This document shows, in pieces, positions 14,980 to 24,186 of a stretch of 57,722 nt of DNA. This stretch comes from Candidatus Omnitrophota bacterium (lineage in GTDB: Bacteria; Omnitrophota; Koll11; Tantalellales; Tantalellaceae). The stretch spans positions 1 through 57,722 of the forward strand of contig JADGBB010000003.1 in NCBI GenBank assembly GCA_015231715.1, written 5' to 3'. Numbering within the stretch: the first letter of the stretch is position 1; every line of letters starts with the position of its first letter. The translations under genes and the position numbers were made by a program. The notes under the pieces are model-generated. The model saw nothing but the letters and a program-made list of their open reading frames with translations. It was not told the DNA's origin and did not search any database.

Positions 14980-17541
14980 TTAAATTCTTTGGGATGAAGT
15001 GTGGATTTTTATTTGGTCGTTTTTGTGGGGGAGGAAGAAGGCTTCTTGCAGGAATTGTTCAATAATAAATTTTTGACCGGGATGTAGGACTATTAATGTC
15101 CGGACGGATTTACTGGAAAAAGGATTGTGTGTTTCGGTTGTAGTAATGTCGAATTGCAAAATAATTTTCTTTTTTAATGAATCATTTGTGAATTTTAATG
15201 TATATGACTTTTTTTCTTGTTTTGCATTTTCCTCTTGAACCGTTTCTGCTGTGTTACTAACATCGGCACAAGTGGTTTTATACATAGTATAGTTAAGTTT
15301 TCTTTTTTTGAAATAAGTTGTCCAGTCAAAAGGGTATGGAGCGGTTATACTTACACTGAACTGTTCTAAGCCAACAGTGTTGCCTTTTTCAGCCGGAACA
15401 ATAGTAGCACTCGCATTGCCCCAATAATTGAGATGTGTATTAACTTGGTTAATTAGTTCAGGATCATTACTGATTTTTTCGAGTAAAGGTACGGCTTTTC
15501 TGTCCCAGCACAGGGTTATGATATCATCACCTGTTATCCATACAGGCGAGGTACTATCTTCTTCCCATAAAGATGAAACATAACGGTTGAAATATGGGAT
15601 CAAGGCGGAATCAGTTTTCATTAAGGCCCTTACTAGAGCAATTCCAAAATATTTTCGCGGGAGACCCCTGGACCTATCTTTGATATTAACGTGAAAATTA
15701 ATATTAATTTCATTTTCTTTCTTTTTTCTTATTTTTTCGCGGTATTCCTCAATGGAAAACGACGGCTTTTCAATTTTGAGGCTGCTCTGAAGAGTACCAA
15801 TCTCCTGAAAAGAAATATTTTTCTCATATATGTCCCAGAGAGCTTTTCTTTGAATACCTGTGTTAATTACTGCCCAGGGTTTTTCATAACTTTCTTTTAG
15901 AGTAAACCCACGAAATAAATCTTCGGGTTTTATTCCCTCGGCAACCAGATTTCTGTTCAGCGAATTATAAAACATACCGGATATGCCTCTATAATATACA
16001 AAATCTGTTTCTTCAATTGTTTTTAGAAGGACATCTATGATCCGGGAATCTGCGGATCTTACCAATAACTGTGATACGAAATATTCGTTAGCGTCCATAG
16101 CGCTGCGAGATTCAAAACCGTATTCTTTGATAATATTCTCCATAGTTTTTATTATTTTTAAGTGCGTCTGGGAAGGACAGGAGGTATCAAATTCAAGAGG
16201 TGTCCATGGAAATCTAATCAGCGGAGTTACTGAAAACAAAACTTTTGTGCGGACATTTTTACCGGCTCCTTCTATATGGCCTAAAAGGGTTCGGAATTCT
16301 TTGAAGTCTTCCTCATCTTCCAAACCCGTAGAAAGCAAAAATATCTTGAGTTCACGGGCCTGTATCCTAAAAATCTGCTCAACACTTTTAACAAACAATT
16401 TTTCATCCAGGTTCTTGTTTAAATATTTACGCAGTCTGTTTGAGATCCCTTCCAAGCCGCAGCTGTACATATTTTTCCCTGAGGCCTGCTGATATTCGAC
16501 CATAAGTTTTTCTCCGGCAAGCATATCAAACCGCTGGCTTTTCAAATTCACATCGTTAAAAATATCAGTAAGACAACGAAGAAGAGTGTAAAATTGTTTA
16601 TACATGTTAAAATTAAAACTGGATATATCGACCCTCTCCAGACCCATTTCAGCTTTCATGGACAAAGCCCTGTCTAGTAGTGTTGAAACATCTGTTTCTT
16701 TATAAGGTTTTCTTATCCAGTTTTCGGAGCAGAAACTGCAAAAAGCCCGGCAGCCGGAACTTATCTCAAGAAACCCTGTTCCCATGCCTGTTTCCAGATA
16801 TGGTACTATTCCATTTTTGAGATATACCGTTTTTTCTTTACAAGAGGCATCTTCTGAAACACAGTTCATTTCCGGAATTATATGATTAGGTGCCGGTGAG
16901 TCCGTTGAATAAAAACCCGGAATATTATTAAGCCGGCTGAAAAGTTCAACTTTAGTTACACCTTCCTTATGAGCTTCAGCGCAGAGTTCAAATATTTTGC
17001 GTATATTCTCGGAAGAAGTGCCTGTAAAAATACCGTCAATCAGTGAGTGTTTACCCCAGATCGAACTTGTAAATGTTGCGTTAGCCCCGCCCAGTATGAC
17101 CGGCGGTATATCCTCTCTTTTCATTCTTTCTTCCCTGCTTAAGGGAATATTCGAATTTTTGAGAAAGGAGGGTATGTTAAGTATTTCCTGAACAATAGAA
17201 TTCGAGAAAGCGATAAGTGAAAACTTTTCGGGCCCAAATTTTGTGTTTGTTCCCAAAAGCCACGGCACATTATTTTTTTTAAAAATTAATGCGTCTTTCG
17301 GCGGGGGGAGGTAAGCTATATCCGGGAAAACATAATCGATATCAGCTGAGATCTGATATAAAAGCTGGTGAGTAAAAGACCCTTCAGTATCTCTGTAGGT
17401 AGACAGCCTGACAAAAAGAACACGGAAAAATCTTTTTTCAAATTCATCTTTATCCAGCGTATTTATTTCCCCGCCCCTCAGCCACAATCCGCAGTCTGAT
17501 AAATGCGGATAAATATCTTCATACCAATGAATGTAATCCAT
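14980..17541 (-). CDS. radical SAM protein with vestigial B12-binding-like N-terminus
   Basis: 853 residues. The [4Fe-4S] motif CRAFCSFC (C-x3-C-x2-C) is near residue 263, preceded by FLEISSGC. Upstream, RVLFVRLSTYRDTEGSF and VILGGANATFTSS look like the fold of cobalamin-binding domains in large radical SAM proteins. The core continues through ERVDISSFNFNM and GLEGISNRLRKYLNK. The C-terminal 300 residues have no motif I recognise. Radical SAM enzymes of this build methylate or rearrange substrates. No partner gene adjoins it, and it is transcribed divergently from gltA. The product and reaction cannot be inferred. Confidence 0.7.
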   Translation of the reverse strand: MDYIHWYEDIYPHLSDCGLWLRGGEINTLDKDEFEKRFFRVLFVRLSTYRDTEGSFTHQLLYQISADIDYVFPDIAYLPPPKDALIFKKNNVPWLLGTNTKFGPEKFSLIAFSNSIVQEILNIPSFLKNSNIPLSREERMKREDIPPVILGGANATFTSSIWGKHSLIDGIFTGTSSENIRKIFELCAEAHKEGVTKVELFSRLNNIPGFYSTDSPAPNHIIPEMNCVSEDASCKEKTVYLKNGIVPYLETGMGTGFLEISSGCRAFCSFCSENWIRKPYKETDVSTLLDRALSMKAEMGLERVDISSFNFNMYKQFYTLLRCLTDIFNDVNLKSQRFDMLAGEKLMVEYQQASGKNMYSCGLEGISNRLRKYLNKNLDEKLFVKSVEQIFRIQARELKIFLLSTGLEDEEDFKEFRTLLGHIEGAGKNVRTKVLFSVTPLIRFPWTPLEFDTSCPSQTHLKIIKTMENIIKEYGFESRSAMDANEYFVSQLLVRSADSRIIDVLLKTIEETDFVYYRGISGMFYNSLNRNLVAEGIKPEDLFRGFTLKESYEKPWAVINTGIQRKALWDIYEKNISFQEIGTLQSSLKIEKPSFSIEEYREKIRKKKENEININFHVNIKDRSRGLPRKYFGIALVRALMKTDSALIPYFNRYVSSLWEEDSTSPVWITGDDIITLCWDRKAVPLLEKISNDPELINQVNTHLNYWGNASATIVPAEKGNTVGLEQFSVSITAPYPFDWTTYFKKRKLNYTMYKTTCADVSNTAETVQEENAKQEKKSYTLKFTNDSLKKKIILQFDITTTETHNPFSSKSVRTLIVLHPGQKFIIEQFLQEAFFLPHKNDQIKIHTSSQRI

Positions 17542-17728
17542 ATAAAGGCTTATTCCTTTTGTTGTCGTTATAGTGAAACATTATACACAATATTGGGTTT
17601 AATGTGAAAGTTTTGATGACGGCAGAAACGGATAGAGAACTTTATCCGCGAGGTAAAATAATAAGTTATTAAAGAAGGTTTATTTTTTTTGGTTTATGTT
17701 CTATACTATACCAAAAGTGAGGTAAGTG
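17542..17728. promoter_or_regulatory. divergent promoter region between radical SAM gene and gltA
   Basis: 187 bp between two divergent genes. A -10-like TATACT is seen near 17703 in the gltA direction, following a T-rich stretch. No operator is clear. Confidence 0.35.
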
Positions 17729-19024
17729 ATGAATGTATCGGAATCAAAAAATTCAATAGATATGGCTGAAATAAAGATTGGCGACAAAACGCTCTCTTGT
17801 CCGATTATAAAGGGCAGTGAGAATGAGAAGGCCATTGATATATCAGAACTGCGGGATAAACTAGGGTGTGTGACCTATGATCAGGGATTTGGGAATACGG
17901 CTTCCTGTGTAAGCAAGATAACTTATATTGATGGGGACAAGGGTATATTGCGATATAGGGGTATTCCTGTTGAGGAGCTCGCGGAAAAACGAAGTTTTAT
18001 TGAAGTTGCTCATCTTTTGATCTTTGGGCATTTGCCGTCACCTAATGAAAGACTCGATTTTTCGAAACTTCTTACCAGTAATTGCATGATACATGATAAC
18101 ATGGTAAAACTTTTTGATAATTTGCCAAGTTCAAGTCATCCTATGGCTACTTTGTCCGCTATGGTTGTTACGCTTTCAGCGTATTATCCGGAATTAGTAA
18201 GCCCTGAAATGGAGAAAAGTCAGATGAATAAAATCATCGCAGAACTATTGGCCAAGCTAAGGACTCTTGCCGCCTACTCTTATAAAAAATCTATTGGCGA
18301 ACCGATCATCTATCCAAAACGGAAGTATAAATATGTCGAAAACTTTCTTCATATGATGTTTTCTACCCCGGTAGATGAATATCCGCTGGATAAAGAGGTA
18401 GTCGAGGCTGTCGAGAAAATTTTGATCCTTCATGCCGATCATGAACAGAACTGCAGCACTTCGGCTGTACGGTTGGTCGGCAGTTCAAAGACTAACCTAT
18501 TTGCATCCGTTTCATCAGGTATTTGTGCTCTTTGGGGTCCTTTACACGGCGGTGCCAATCAAGCTGTGATAGAAATGCTTGAAGAGATAGTTAAAAACGG
18601 AGGAAACGCGAAAAAATTCATCGATAAGGCGAAAGATAAGAACGACACTTTTAGGCTTATGGGTTTTGGACATCGTATCTATAAAAATTATGATCCACGC
18701 GCTAAAATAATTAAAGAAATTTGCGACAAGCTTTTATTGAAGTTAGGGATAAATGATCCTTGTCTTGAGGTTGCAAAACAGCTCGAAGAAGCTGCGCTGA
18801 ACGATGAGTACTTTATTCAGAGAAAGCTGTTTCCAAATGTTGATTTTTATAGCGGGATAATTCTTCGCGCTATTGGTATTCCAACGAATATGTTTACAGT
18901 TATTTTTGCTATTGGACGGCTTCCAGGATGGATAGCGCATTGGAAAGAACAATGTGAGTCGCCAAAAACAAAGATTGGAAGGCCGCGACAGATTTATGCC
19001 GGAGAACCTCTTACGCATATATAG
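17729..19024 (+). CDS. gltA: citrate synthase
   Basis: 431 residues from ATG 17729 with GAGG upstream; a GTG three bases earlier is possible. It condenses oxaloacetate and acetyl-CoA to citrate. The catalytic residues are visible: His in GPLHGGANQAV, His in MGFGHRIYKNYDPRA, and Asp in NVDFYSGIILR. LHADHEQNCSTSAVRLVGS and the C-terminal GWIAHWKEQ...RPRQIY are family signatures. The length is that of type II (hexameric) enzymes. It is monocistronic, with its own upstream region and a hairpin terminator behind. No other TCA cycle gene is in the window, so it may serve glutamate synthesis. Confidence 0.95.
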   Translation: MNVSESKNSIDMAEIKIGDKTLSCPIIKGSENEKAIDISELRDKLGCVTYDQGFGNTASCVSKITYIDGDKGILRYRGIPVEELAEKRSFIEVAHLLIFGHLPSPNERLDFSKLLTSNCMIHDNMVKLFDNLPSSSHPMATLSAMVVTLSAYYPELVSPEMEKSQMNKIIAELLAKLRTLAAYSYKKSIGEPIIYPKRKYKYVENFLHMMFSTPVDEYPLDKEVVEAVEKILILHADHEQNCSTSAVRLVGSSKTNLFASVSSGICALWGPLHGGANQAVIEMLEEIVKNGGNAKKFIDKAKDKNDTFRLMGFGHRIYKNYDPRAKIIKEICDKLLLKLGINDPCLEVAKQLEEAALNDEYFIQRKLFPNVDFYSGIILRAIGIPTNMFTVIFAIGRLPGWIAHWKEQCESPKTKIGRPRQIYAGEPLTHI

Positions 19025-19048
19025 CGCAAGCCCAGTGCATGATTAATA

Positions 19049-19082
19049 AAAGCCTCGCAGCATGAAAATGTCGCGAGGCTTT
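19049..19082 (+). terminator. gltA terminator hairpin
   Basis: AAAGCCTCGC (19049-19058) pairs with GCGAGGCTTT (19073-19082) around a 14-base loop. It lacks a long T run. The stem is related to the 41-bp repeats at 13226 and 14903. Confidence 0.65.
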
Positions 19083-19112
19083 CAATGTATGATACCCCGG
19101 GTGATAAAAAAT

Positions 19113-21008
19113 ATGGCTCTTATAAGCTTGCAAGAAATTTCATTAGATTTTGGTGATCATCTTATCTTCGATAAATTAAGTATGAAAATCGAGGCCGGTG
19201 AAAGGGTTGCTCTTCTTGGACGGAATGGTTCCGGGAAGACCACAATGATGAAGGTCATGGCCGGGGAAATAGAAGTAAACAAGGGGAATGTAGTATATCA
19301 AAAAGATCTATGTCTGGCGTATCTGCCGCAGGAAGTACCTACAGGCATTACAGGAACAGTTTTTGATGTTGTGCTTTCAGGGCTCGGGCCGCAGGTAAAG
19401 CTACTCAGTGATTATCACCATCTGATGCATCGTCTTCAATCTGAAGACTCATCTGAACTCATGGACCAGATATCGAAACTTCAGGACGAGATAGATTCAT
19501 CAGGGTCTTGGAATTTGAATAATCGTGTTGAGAATGTTATCGGGCAAATGAAGATCGATCCGGAAAGTGATTTTGAAAAATTATCCGGGGGACAAAAAAG
19601 GAGAGCTCTTCTTGCCCGTGCGCTTGTCGCAAATCCTGATGTTCTTATGCTGGACGAACCAACAAACCATTTGGATATAGAGGCAATAGATTGGCTTGAG
19701 GGTTTATTGAATGGATACAAGGGAACAGTCTTTTTTATTACGCATGACCGTACTTTTATGACCAGACTTGCTACCAGGATAGTTGAACTTGACCGCGGCA
19801 AGATTATGAGCTGGTCTTGCGGGTATCAGGTTTTTTTACAGCGGAAACAGGCTGCGCTCGATAATGAAGAAGCGTATTGGGCAAACTTTGACAAAAAACT
19901 TGCTCAGGAAGAAATATGGATAAGGCGTGGTGTAAAAGCACGAAGGTGCCGCGAAGAAGGAAGGGTCAAAGAGCTTTTGCGGCTGAGAGAAGAAAAAAGC
20001 AAACAGCGAAAACAGATGGGGCTTGTTCGTATGAGCGCACAGAAGTCCTCTGTTTCCGGGCATCGCGTGATAAAGGTATCTAACCTTGGTTTCAGTTACG
20101 GAGATACATGTCTTATCCGTGATTTTTCCGCGCAGGTCATGCGAGGCGATAAAATAGGTGTTATAGGGCCCAATGGTAGCGGGAAGACTACACTTTTGAA
20201 TATACTTTTGGGAAAACTTGCCCCTCAAAAGGGCAAGGCAAGGCAGGGAGCTAGTTTAGAGATAGCCTATTACGATCAGCTTCGTGAAGCACTCGATGAA
20301 GAAAGAACCGTCGCTGAAAATATCTGCGAGGGTAACGGTGAAGTAATAGTCAACGGCAAGCCCAGGCATATTATAAGCTATCTGCAGGACTTTCTTTTTA
20401 CTCCCGAACGCGGACGCACTCAGGTCAGGCTTCTTTCGGGAGGCGAACGGAACCGGCTTCTTTTAGCTAAACTTTTCGCAAAGCCCTCAAACCTTCTCGT
20501 AATGGATGAGCCTACCAACGACCTTGATATTGAAACGCTTGAACTATTGGAAGAATTGCTATTAGGATATCCCGGAACACTCCTATTGGTAAGCCATGAT
20601 AGAGCGTTTCTAGACAATGTTGTTACTTCTACAATAGTGCTTGAAGGTGAAGGGGAAATAAACGAATATCCCGGCGGATACTCTGACTGGATCCAACAGC
20701 GCAAAGTTAAAATGATAGAAATATCTAAATCAATAGAGCAAAAAAAAACAGATTTAAAAGAAAAAGACAAAAAGATTATGCGCAAGCTTACGTTTAATGA
20801 AAAAAAAGAACAAGAAGGTATAGAAGAAAAAATAATAAAACTCGAACAGGAGCAGCAGGTCCTATTCTCTCTCTTGTCTGATACTGAAACTTACCGAAAA
20901 AATCCTGAAAAAATAGCAGAGGCTAAGGAAAAATCCGAAAATCTGAAAGAAGAGATCGTTAAAGCCTATGCCCGCTGGGAATATTTTGAAACCTTTCGCG
21001 ATAAATAA
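19113..21008 (+). CDS. uup: ABC-F ATPase, Uup type
   Basis: 631 residues from the ATG giving MALISLQEISL; upstream in-frame codons run through the gltA terminator. Two ABC cassettes are complete: Walker A GRNGSGKTTM and GPNGSGKTTL, signatures LSGGQKRRALL and LSGGERNRLLL, Walker B MLDEPTNHLD and VMDEPTNDLD. WIRRGVKARRCREEGRVKEL in the linker and the C-terminal coiled coil ending in YARWEYFE mark the Uup subgroup. These ATPases act on ribosomes, and Uup also binds branched DNA. There are no membrane segments. Only GTGATAAA is available as ribosome site. No operon partners are evident. Confidence 0.9.
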   Translation: MALISLQEISLDFGDHLIFDKLSMKIEAGERVALLGRNGSGKTTMMKVMAGEIEVNKGNVVYQKDLCLAYLPQEVPTGITGTVFDVVLSGLGPQVKLLSDYHHLMHRLQSEDSSELMDQISKLQDEIDSSGSWNLNNRVENVIGQMKIDPESDFEKLSGGQKRRALLARALVANPDVLMLDEPTNHLDIEAIDWLEGLLNGYKGTVFFITHDRTFMTRLATRIVELDRGKIMSWSCGYQVFLQRKQAALDNEEAYWANFDKKLAQEEIWIRRGVKARRCREEGRVKELLRLREEKSKQRKQMGLVRMSAQKSSVSGHRVIKVSNLGFSYGDTCLIRDFSAQVMRGDKIGVIGPNGSGKTTLLNILLGKLAPQKGKARQGASLEIAYYDQLREALDEERTVAENICEGNGEVIVNGKPRHIISYLQDFLFTPERGRTQVRLLSGGERNRLLLAKLFAKPSNLLVMDEPTNDLDIETLELLEELLLGYPGTLLLVSHDRAFLDNVVTSTIVLEGEGEINEYPGGYSDWIQQRKVKMIEISKSIEQKKTDLKEKDKKIMRKLTFNEKKEQEGIEEKIIKLEQEQQVLFSLLSDTETYRKNPEKIAEAKEKSENLKEEIVKAYARWEYFETFRDK

Positions 21009-21028
21009 GAAAAACAAGATATTCAAAA

Positions 21029-21100
21029 GTTAACCAGTAGTTAACAAAATAAACCATAGTTAATTAATACTTGACAAAATTAGGTTTTTAGTGCAAACTA
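21029..21100 (+). promoter_or_regulatory. operator and promoter of the XRE-cupin unit
   Basis: GTTAACCAGTAGTTAAC (21029-21045) is an inverted repeat of GTTAAC. A second TAGTTAATTAA follows near 21057. TTGACA at 21072-21077 is a -35 box, with a weak -10 CAAACT after 17 bases. The XRE-cupin regulator behind it is the likely binder. Confidence 0.5.
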
Positions 21101-21117
21101 ATAAGCGGAGAAAACAA

Positions 21118-21669
21118 ATGAAAATTGTAGGAGTAAACATAAAAAGACTTAGAGAGGAACAGGGCTTGACCCTAAGGTCTTTGGCTCAAAGACTTGGTCT
21201 TAGTGCAAGTTTTTTGTCTCAGGTAGAAAGCGGAAAAGCTGCTCCATCTTTATCGACATTGAAAAGTATATCCACCGCACTTGCAACAACTATAGGTAAT
21301 TTGATCGGTGAAGACCAAAAGATTGTAAGTAATCCTGTTGTGAAAGTAAGCGAAAGAAAACATTTAGGCGGAATTGGAAATGGTGTTAATCTTTTTCTTT
21401 TAACATCAAGAGACCCGAATAAGCAGATGGAGCCTATTTTGTTTAAGCTCAAAGAAGACGCTGAATCGGGCGCTACTACATATAAACATTTCGGACAGGA
21501 ATTTGTATTGGTACTAAAAGGGTCGATAGAAATAACACTGAATGATATGTCGTACATATTGCAAAAGGGAGACAGTATATATTTTAATTCAAGTGTACCT
21601 CATGCTTTCAAAAATACCGGTAAGGGAGAAGCTGAAGCAGTTTGGGTAGTAACCCCGCCGACATTCTAA
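21118..21669 (+). CDS. XRE-cupin transcriptional regulator
   Basis: 183 residues from ATG 21118. Residues 1-65 are an XRE helix-turn-helix (LTLRSLAQRLGLSASFLSQVESGKAAPS). Residues 110-180 are a cupin barrel (HFGQEFVLVLKGSIEI, LQKGDSIYFNSSVPHAFKN) with the metal-type His residues kept. XRE-cupin proteins (PuuR/SutR-like) sense a small metabolite in the cupin pocket and usually control the adjacent catabolic genes. Here those would be the M20-like and acetate kinase-like genes, 75 bp downstream. An operator-like inverted repeat is upstream. Confidence 0.85.
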   Translation: MKIVGVNIKRLREEQGLTLRSLAQRLGLSASFLSQVESGKAAPSLSTLKSISTALATTIGNLIGEDQKIVSNPVVKVSERKHLGGIGNGVNLFLLTSRDPNKQMEPILFKLKEDAESGATTYKHFGQEFVLVLKGSIEITLNDMSYILQKGDSIYFNSSVPHAFKNTGKGEAEAVWVVTPPTF

Positions 21670-21743
21670 GGATTTTTTTTGCCCCGAGTGTTCACCTATA
21701 CAATACAGCGTTAACTAATGCATTACAAAAAAAGGAGGATGCA

Positions 21744-22961
21744 ATGAAAAAATTTATAGAAGGGAAAGTAAAAGGATTAACGGGACAGATGGGGAAGTTT
21801 TATAAAAAGATAGACGATTTTTCTATCGAGGCTTCTAATGTAGAAAAATTTGCAAATATTATTTTTGATGAAATGAAGAACTTGTCCTTTGATAAAGTGA
21901 CAAAGGATAAAGCAGGCAACATAATAGGTGAGATAAAAGGATATGAAGACAAAAATGCCGTTGTAATGGTATCCCATATTGATATTATTTCACCAATTCA
22001 GCAACAATTAGCAGGCATAGACGAAAAAAGGGCAAAACATTTTTTATCAGGTATCATATCAAGTATTTATGCCGGCGCTTTAATGAAAAGAGCCATGCTG
22101 CCGTTAAAAGGAGACTTGATCATTTGTTGTGTGCCGCGTTTTGAAGCATGTAATTTCGGAATAAAATATCTTTTTGATGAATATCTTAAAGACAGATTGA
22201 CAAAAATTAAGGGAGTGATCCTTTGTGAACCGACAAATTTTAACATCAATTTAGGCCATAACGGAAGAATGGAATATGAAATAGTTGTTAAAGGAAAATT
22301 GAATAGAAATTTCATGGAGAACAGAGGTATGAACATGCTTGGAACGATGTTCCCGCTTATAAGTGAGCTTGAAAAGGTATCAAGGGATCTGCCAAACGAT
22401 ATCAATATGGGACGATCAAACTTAAGAATAAAAGATGTTAAGTATAGCGGATATAAACCGCAGGAAGATGTGAACGAATTCCGTATAGTTGTGGACCGCG
22501 CATTTATACCTGAAGAAAGCGAAGGATTCATTTTGAATAAAGCTAAAACAATCGCAAAAAGTGTATACAACAAAGAGTCCGATGTTATGGTAAATACTTT
22601 ATTATTAAAAGAAAAAAGTAGAACATATACCGGTTTAAATGTGGTCGCAGAGAAACAGTATAAACCATGGACAATGGATAGCCATCATCCGTTTGCATTA
22701 GATTCACTTAAAACATTGACCGAGAACGGATTTAAATCAGATTTCGGGTATTGGAAAGAGATAGTCACAGAAGGATCCTATACTAATGCTATCCTTAAAA
22801 TACCTACAATAGGATTTGGAGCAGGGATAGAAAATTCAGAAGAGTCAAATATGAGCAAGCTGGGACTGGATGATATCGGCAAATCGGTATTAGGGCAGGG
22901 ATTGATAATCCAAAGAAGTATAGGAATGCCAACATTCGGTTGGAGTGTAGATGAAATATAA
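21744..22961 (+). CDS. M20 family peptidase/deacylase-like protein, metal site apparently degraded
   Basis: 405 residues from the ATG behind AAAGGAGGATG. The fold is recognisable against YgeY/ArgE/DapE-type M20 hydrolases: VVMVSHIDIIS (first metal H-x-D), CEPTNFNINLGHNGRMEYEIVVKGK (start of the lid domain), VDRAFIPEE, and GFGAGIENSEES near the end. Several ligands look lost: the usual DxxG/DKG aspartate segment, the EE catalytic pair (here RFEACNFG, one Glu) and the terminal His of the H-T-x-x-E block. It may be a binding protein rather than a hydrolase. The end overlaps the acetate kinase gene by 11 bp, so function is linked to it. Confidence 0.65.
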   Translation: MKKFIEGKVKGLTGQMGKFYKKIDDFSIEASNVEKFANIIFDEMKNLSFDKVTKDKAGNIIGEIKGYEDKNAVVMVSHIDIISPIQQQLAGIDEKRAKHFLSGIISSIYAGALMKRAMLPLKGDLIICCVPRFEACNFGIKYLFDEYLKDRLTKIKGVILCEPTNFNINLGHNGRMEYEIVVKGKLNRNFMENRGMNMLGTMFPLISELEKVSRDLPNDINMGRSNLRIKDVKYSGYKPQEDVNEFRIVVDRAFIPEESEGFILNKAKTIAKSVYNKESDVMVNTLLLKEKSRTYTGLNVVAEKQYKPWTMDSHHPFALDSLKTLTENGFKSDFGYWKEIVTEGSYTNAILKIPTIGFGAGIENSEESNMSKLGLDDIGKSVLGQGLIIQRSIGMPTFGWSVDEI

Positions 22962-24186
22962 CAAAAAAAATATAAACATTCTTGTAATTAATTGCGGCAG
23001 TTCATCTCTGAAATACAAAATAATCAGCATGCCTAACGGGAATGAGCTAGTGCAGGGAGAAGCCGAAAGAGTCGGAATTAAAACTCGAGGCGGTTCTGTT
23101 ATAAAGCATACTGTTATGGGGAAACAGAAAACTATTGAAATGCCCTTTCCGGATCATTCGTCAGCACTTAAAAAAGCATTAGAATTAATAGATGAGGACG
23201 GGAAAACAAACAAAGACATAAGGTTTGATATTTTTGCACATAGGTATGTTCATCCGTCTACATTTTTTAATAAAACAACCAAGGTTGAAAAAAATGTTTT
23301 GATCAAGTTGAAAGAAACTTTGCCGCTGGCGCCAATACATAATCCTATATCATACAAGCTGATAGAATTTTGTAAGCGAGAAAGAGGATCGATAGATCAA
23401 TATGTAGTATTTGATACATCATTTCACAAAACTATTCCGGCAGAATTTTCGAATTATGCGCTTCCTTTAAAGATAACAAAAAAATATGGAATAAAAAAAA
23501 TCGGTTTTCACGGCATTTCACATAGGTATGTAATGGAAGAGTCATGCAAATTTCTAGGACGGAAGCAGATAGATCAAAAGATAATAAGCTGTCATTTAGG
23601 TACCGGAGGATCAAGCGTTTGCGCGATTAGCGGAGGGAAATCCATAAATAACTCTATGGGCTTTACACCGCTTGAAGGACTAATGATGAACACACGATGC
23701 GGCGATATTGACCCGGGTATGATATTTAACATAATGTACAAAAAAGGTTTGTCCTCAGAAGAAACAGAAAATATTTTTAACAATAAAAGCGGTATCCTCG
23801 GAGTTTATAATGTTTCTTCCGATCTTAGAGATGTCATTAAAGATATGAAAAATAATAAGCATGCCGAAATGACGTTCAATATGTATGTGCACAGAGTAAG
23901 GACATATGTCAGCTTTTACTCCCTTATTTTGAAAAAGGCGGATGTTTTAATATTTACAGATTCGCTTGGCGCGGGGTTATCTGTAGTAAGAAAAAGTATT
24001 TGCAAAAAAATGAATTGTCTGGGAATTTCTCTTGATGAGGGTAAAAATGAAAAATATACAAACGGCATTTGTGATCTTTCATCTCCCAGCTCAGAAACAA
24101 GGATCCTAGTTGTCCCGACGGACGAAGAAATCATGATAGCAAGAGAAGCCTACAAGGAGCGGATAAAAAATGATTCTAATAGTTGA
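22951..24186 (+). CDS. ackA: acetate kinase-family protein (divergent)
   Basis: 411 residues. Family blocks are INCGSSSLKYKI, the AHRYVHPSTFF version of the usual GHRVVHGG loop, FDTSFHKTIP (catalytic Asp), GFHGISHRYV, HLGTGGSSVCAI, and GFTPLEGLMMNTRCGDIDPG. The ATP-loop signature GGIGENS is replaced by TDSLGAGLS, and the GG after the His is missing, so nucleotide or substrate preference may differ from true acetate kinase (acetyl phosphate + ADP to acetate + ATP). Its start overlaps the M20-like gene and its end overlaps a second family member. No phosphotransacetylase gene is nearby. Butyrate or another acyl kinase is an alternative. Confidence 0.75.
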   Translation: MKYNKKNINILVINCGSSSLKYKIISMPNGNELVQGEAERVGIKTRGGSVIKHTVMGKQKTIEMPFPDHSSALKKALELIDEDGKTNKDIRFDIFAHRYVHPSTFFNKTTKVEKNVLIKLKETLPLAPIHNPISYKLIEFCKRERGSIDQYVVFDTSFHKTIPAEFSNYALPLKITKKYGIKKIGFHGISHRYVMEESCKFLGRKQIDQKIISCHLGTGGSSVCAISGGKSINNSMGFTPLEGLMMNTRCGDIDPGMIFNIMYKKGLSSEETENIFNNKSGILGVYNVSSDLRDVIKDMKNNKHAEMTFNMYVHRVRTYVSFYSLILKKADVLIFTDSLGAGLSVVRKSICKKMNCLGISLDEGKNEKYTNGICDLSSPSSETRILVVPTDEEIMIAREAYKERIKNDSNS

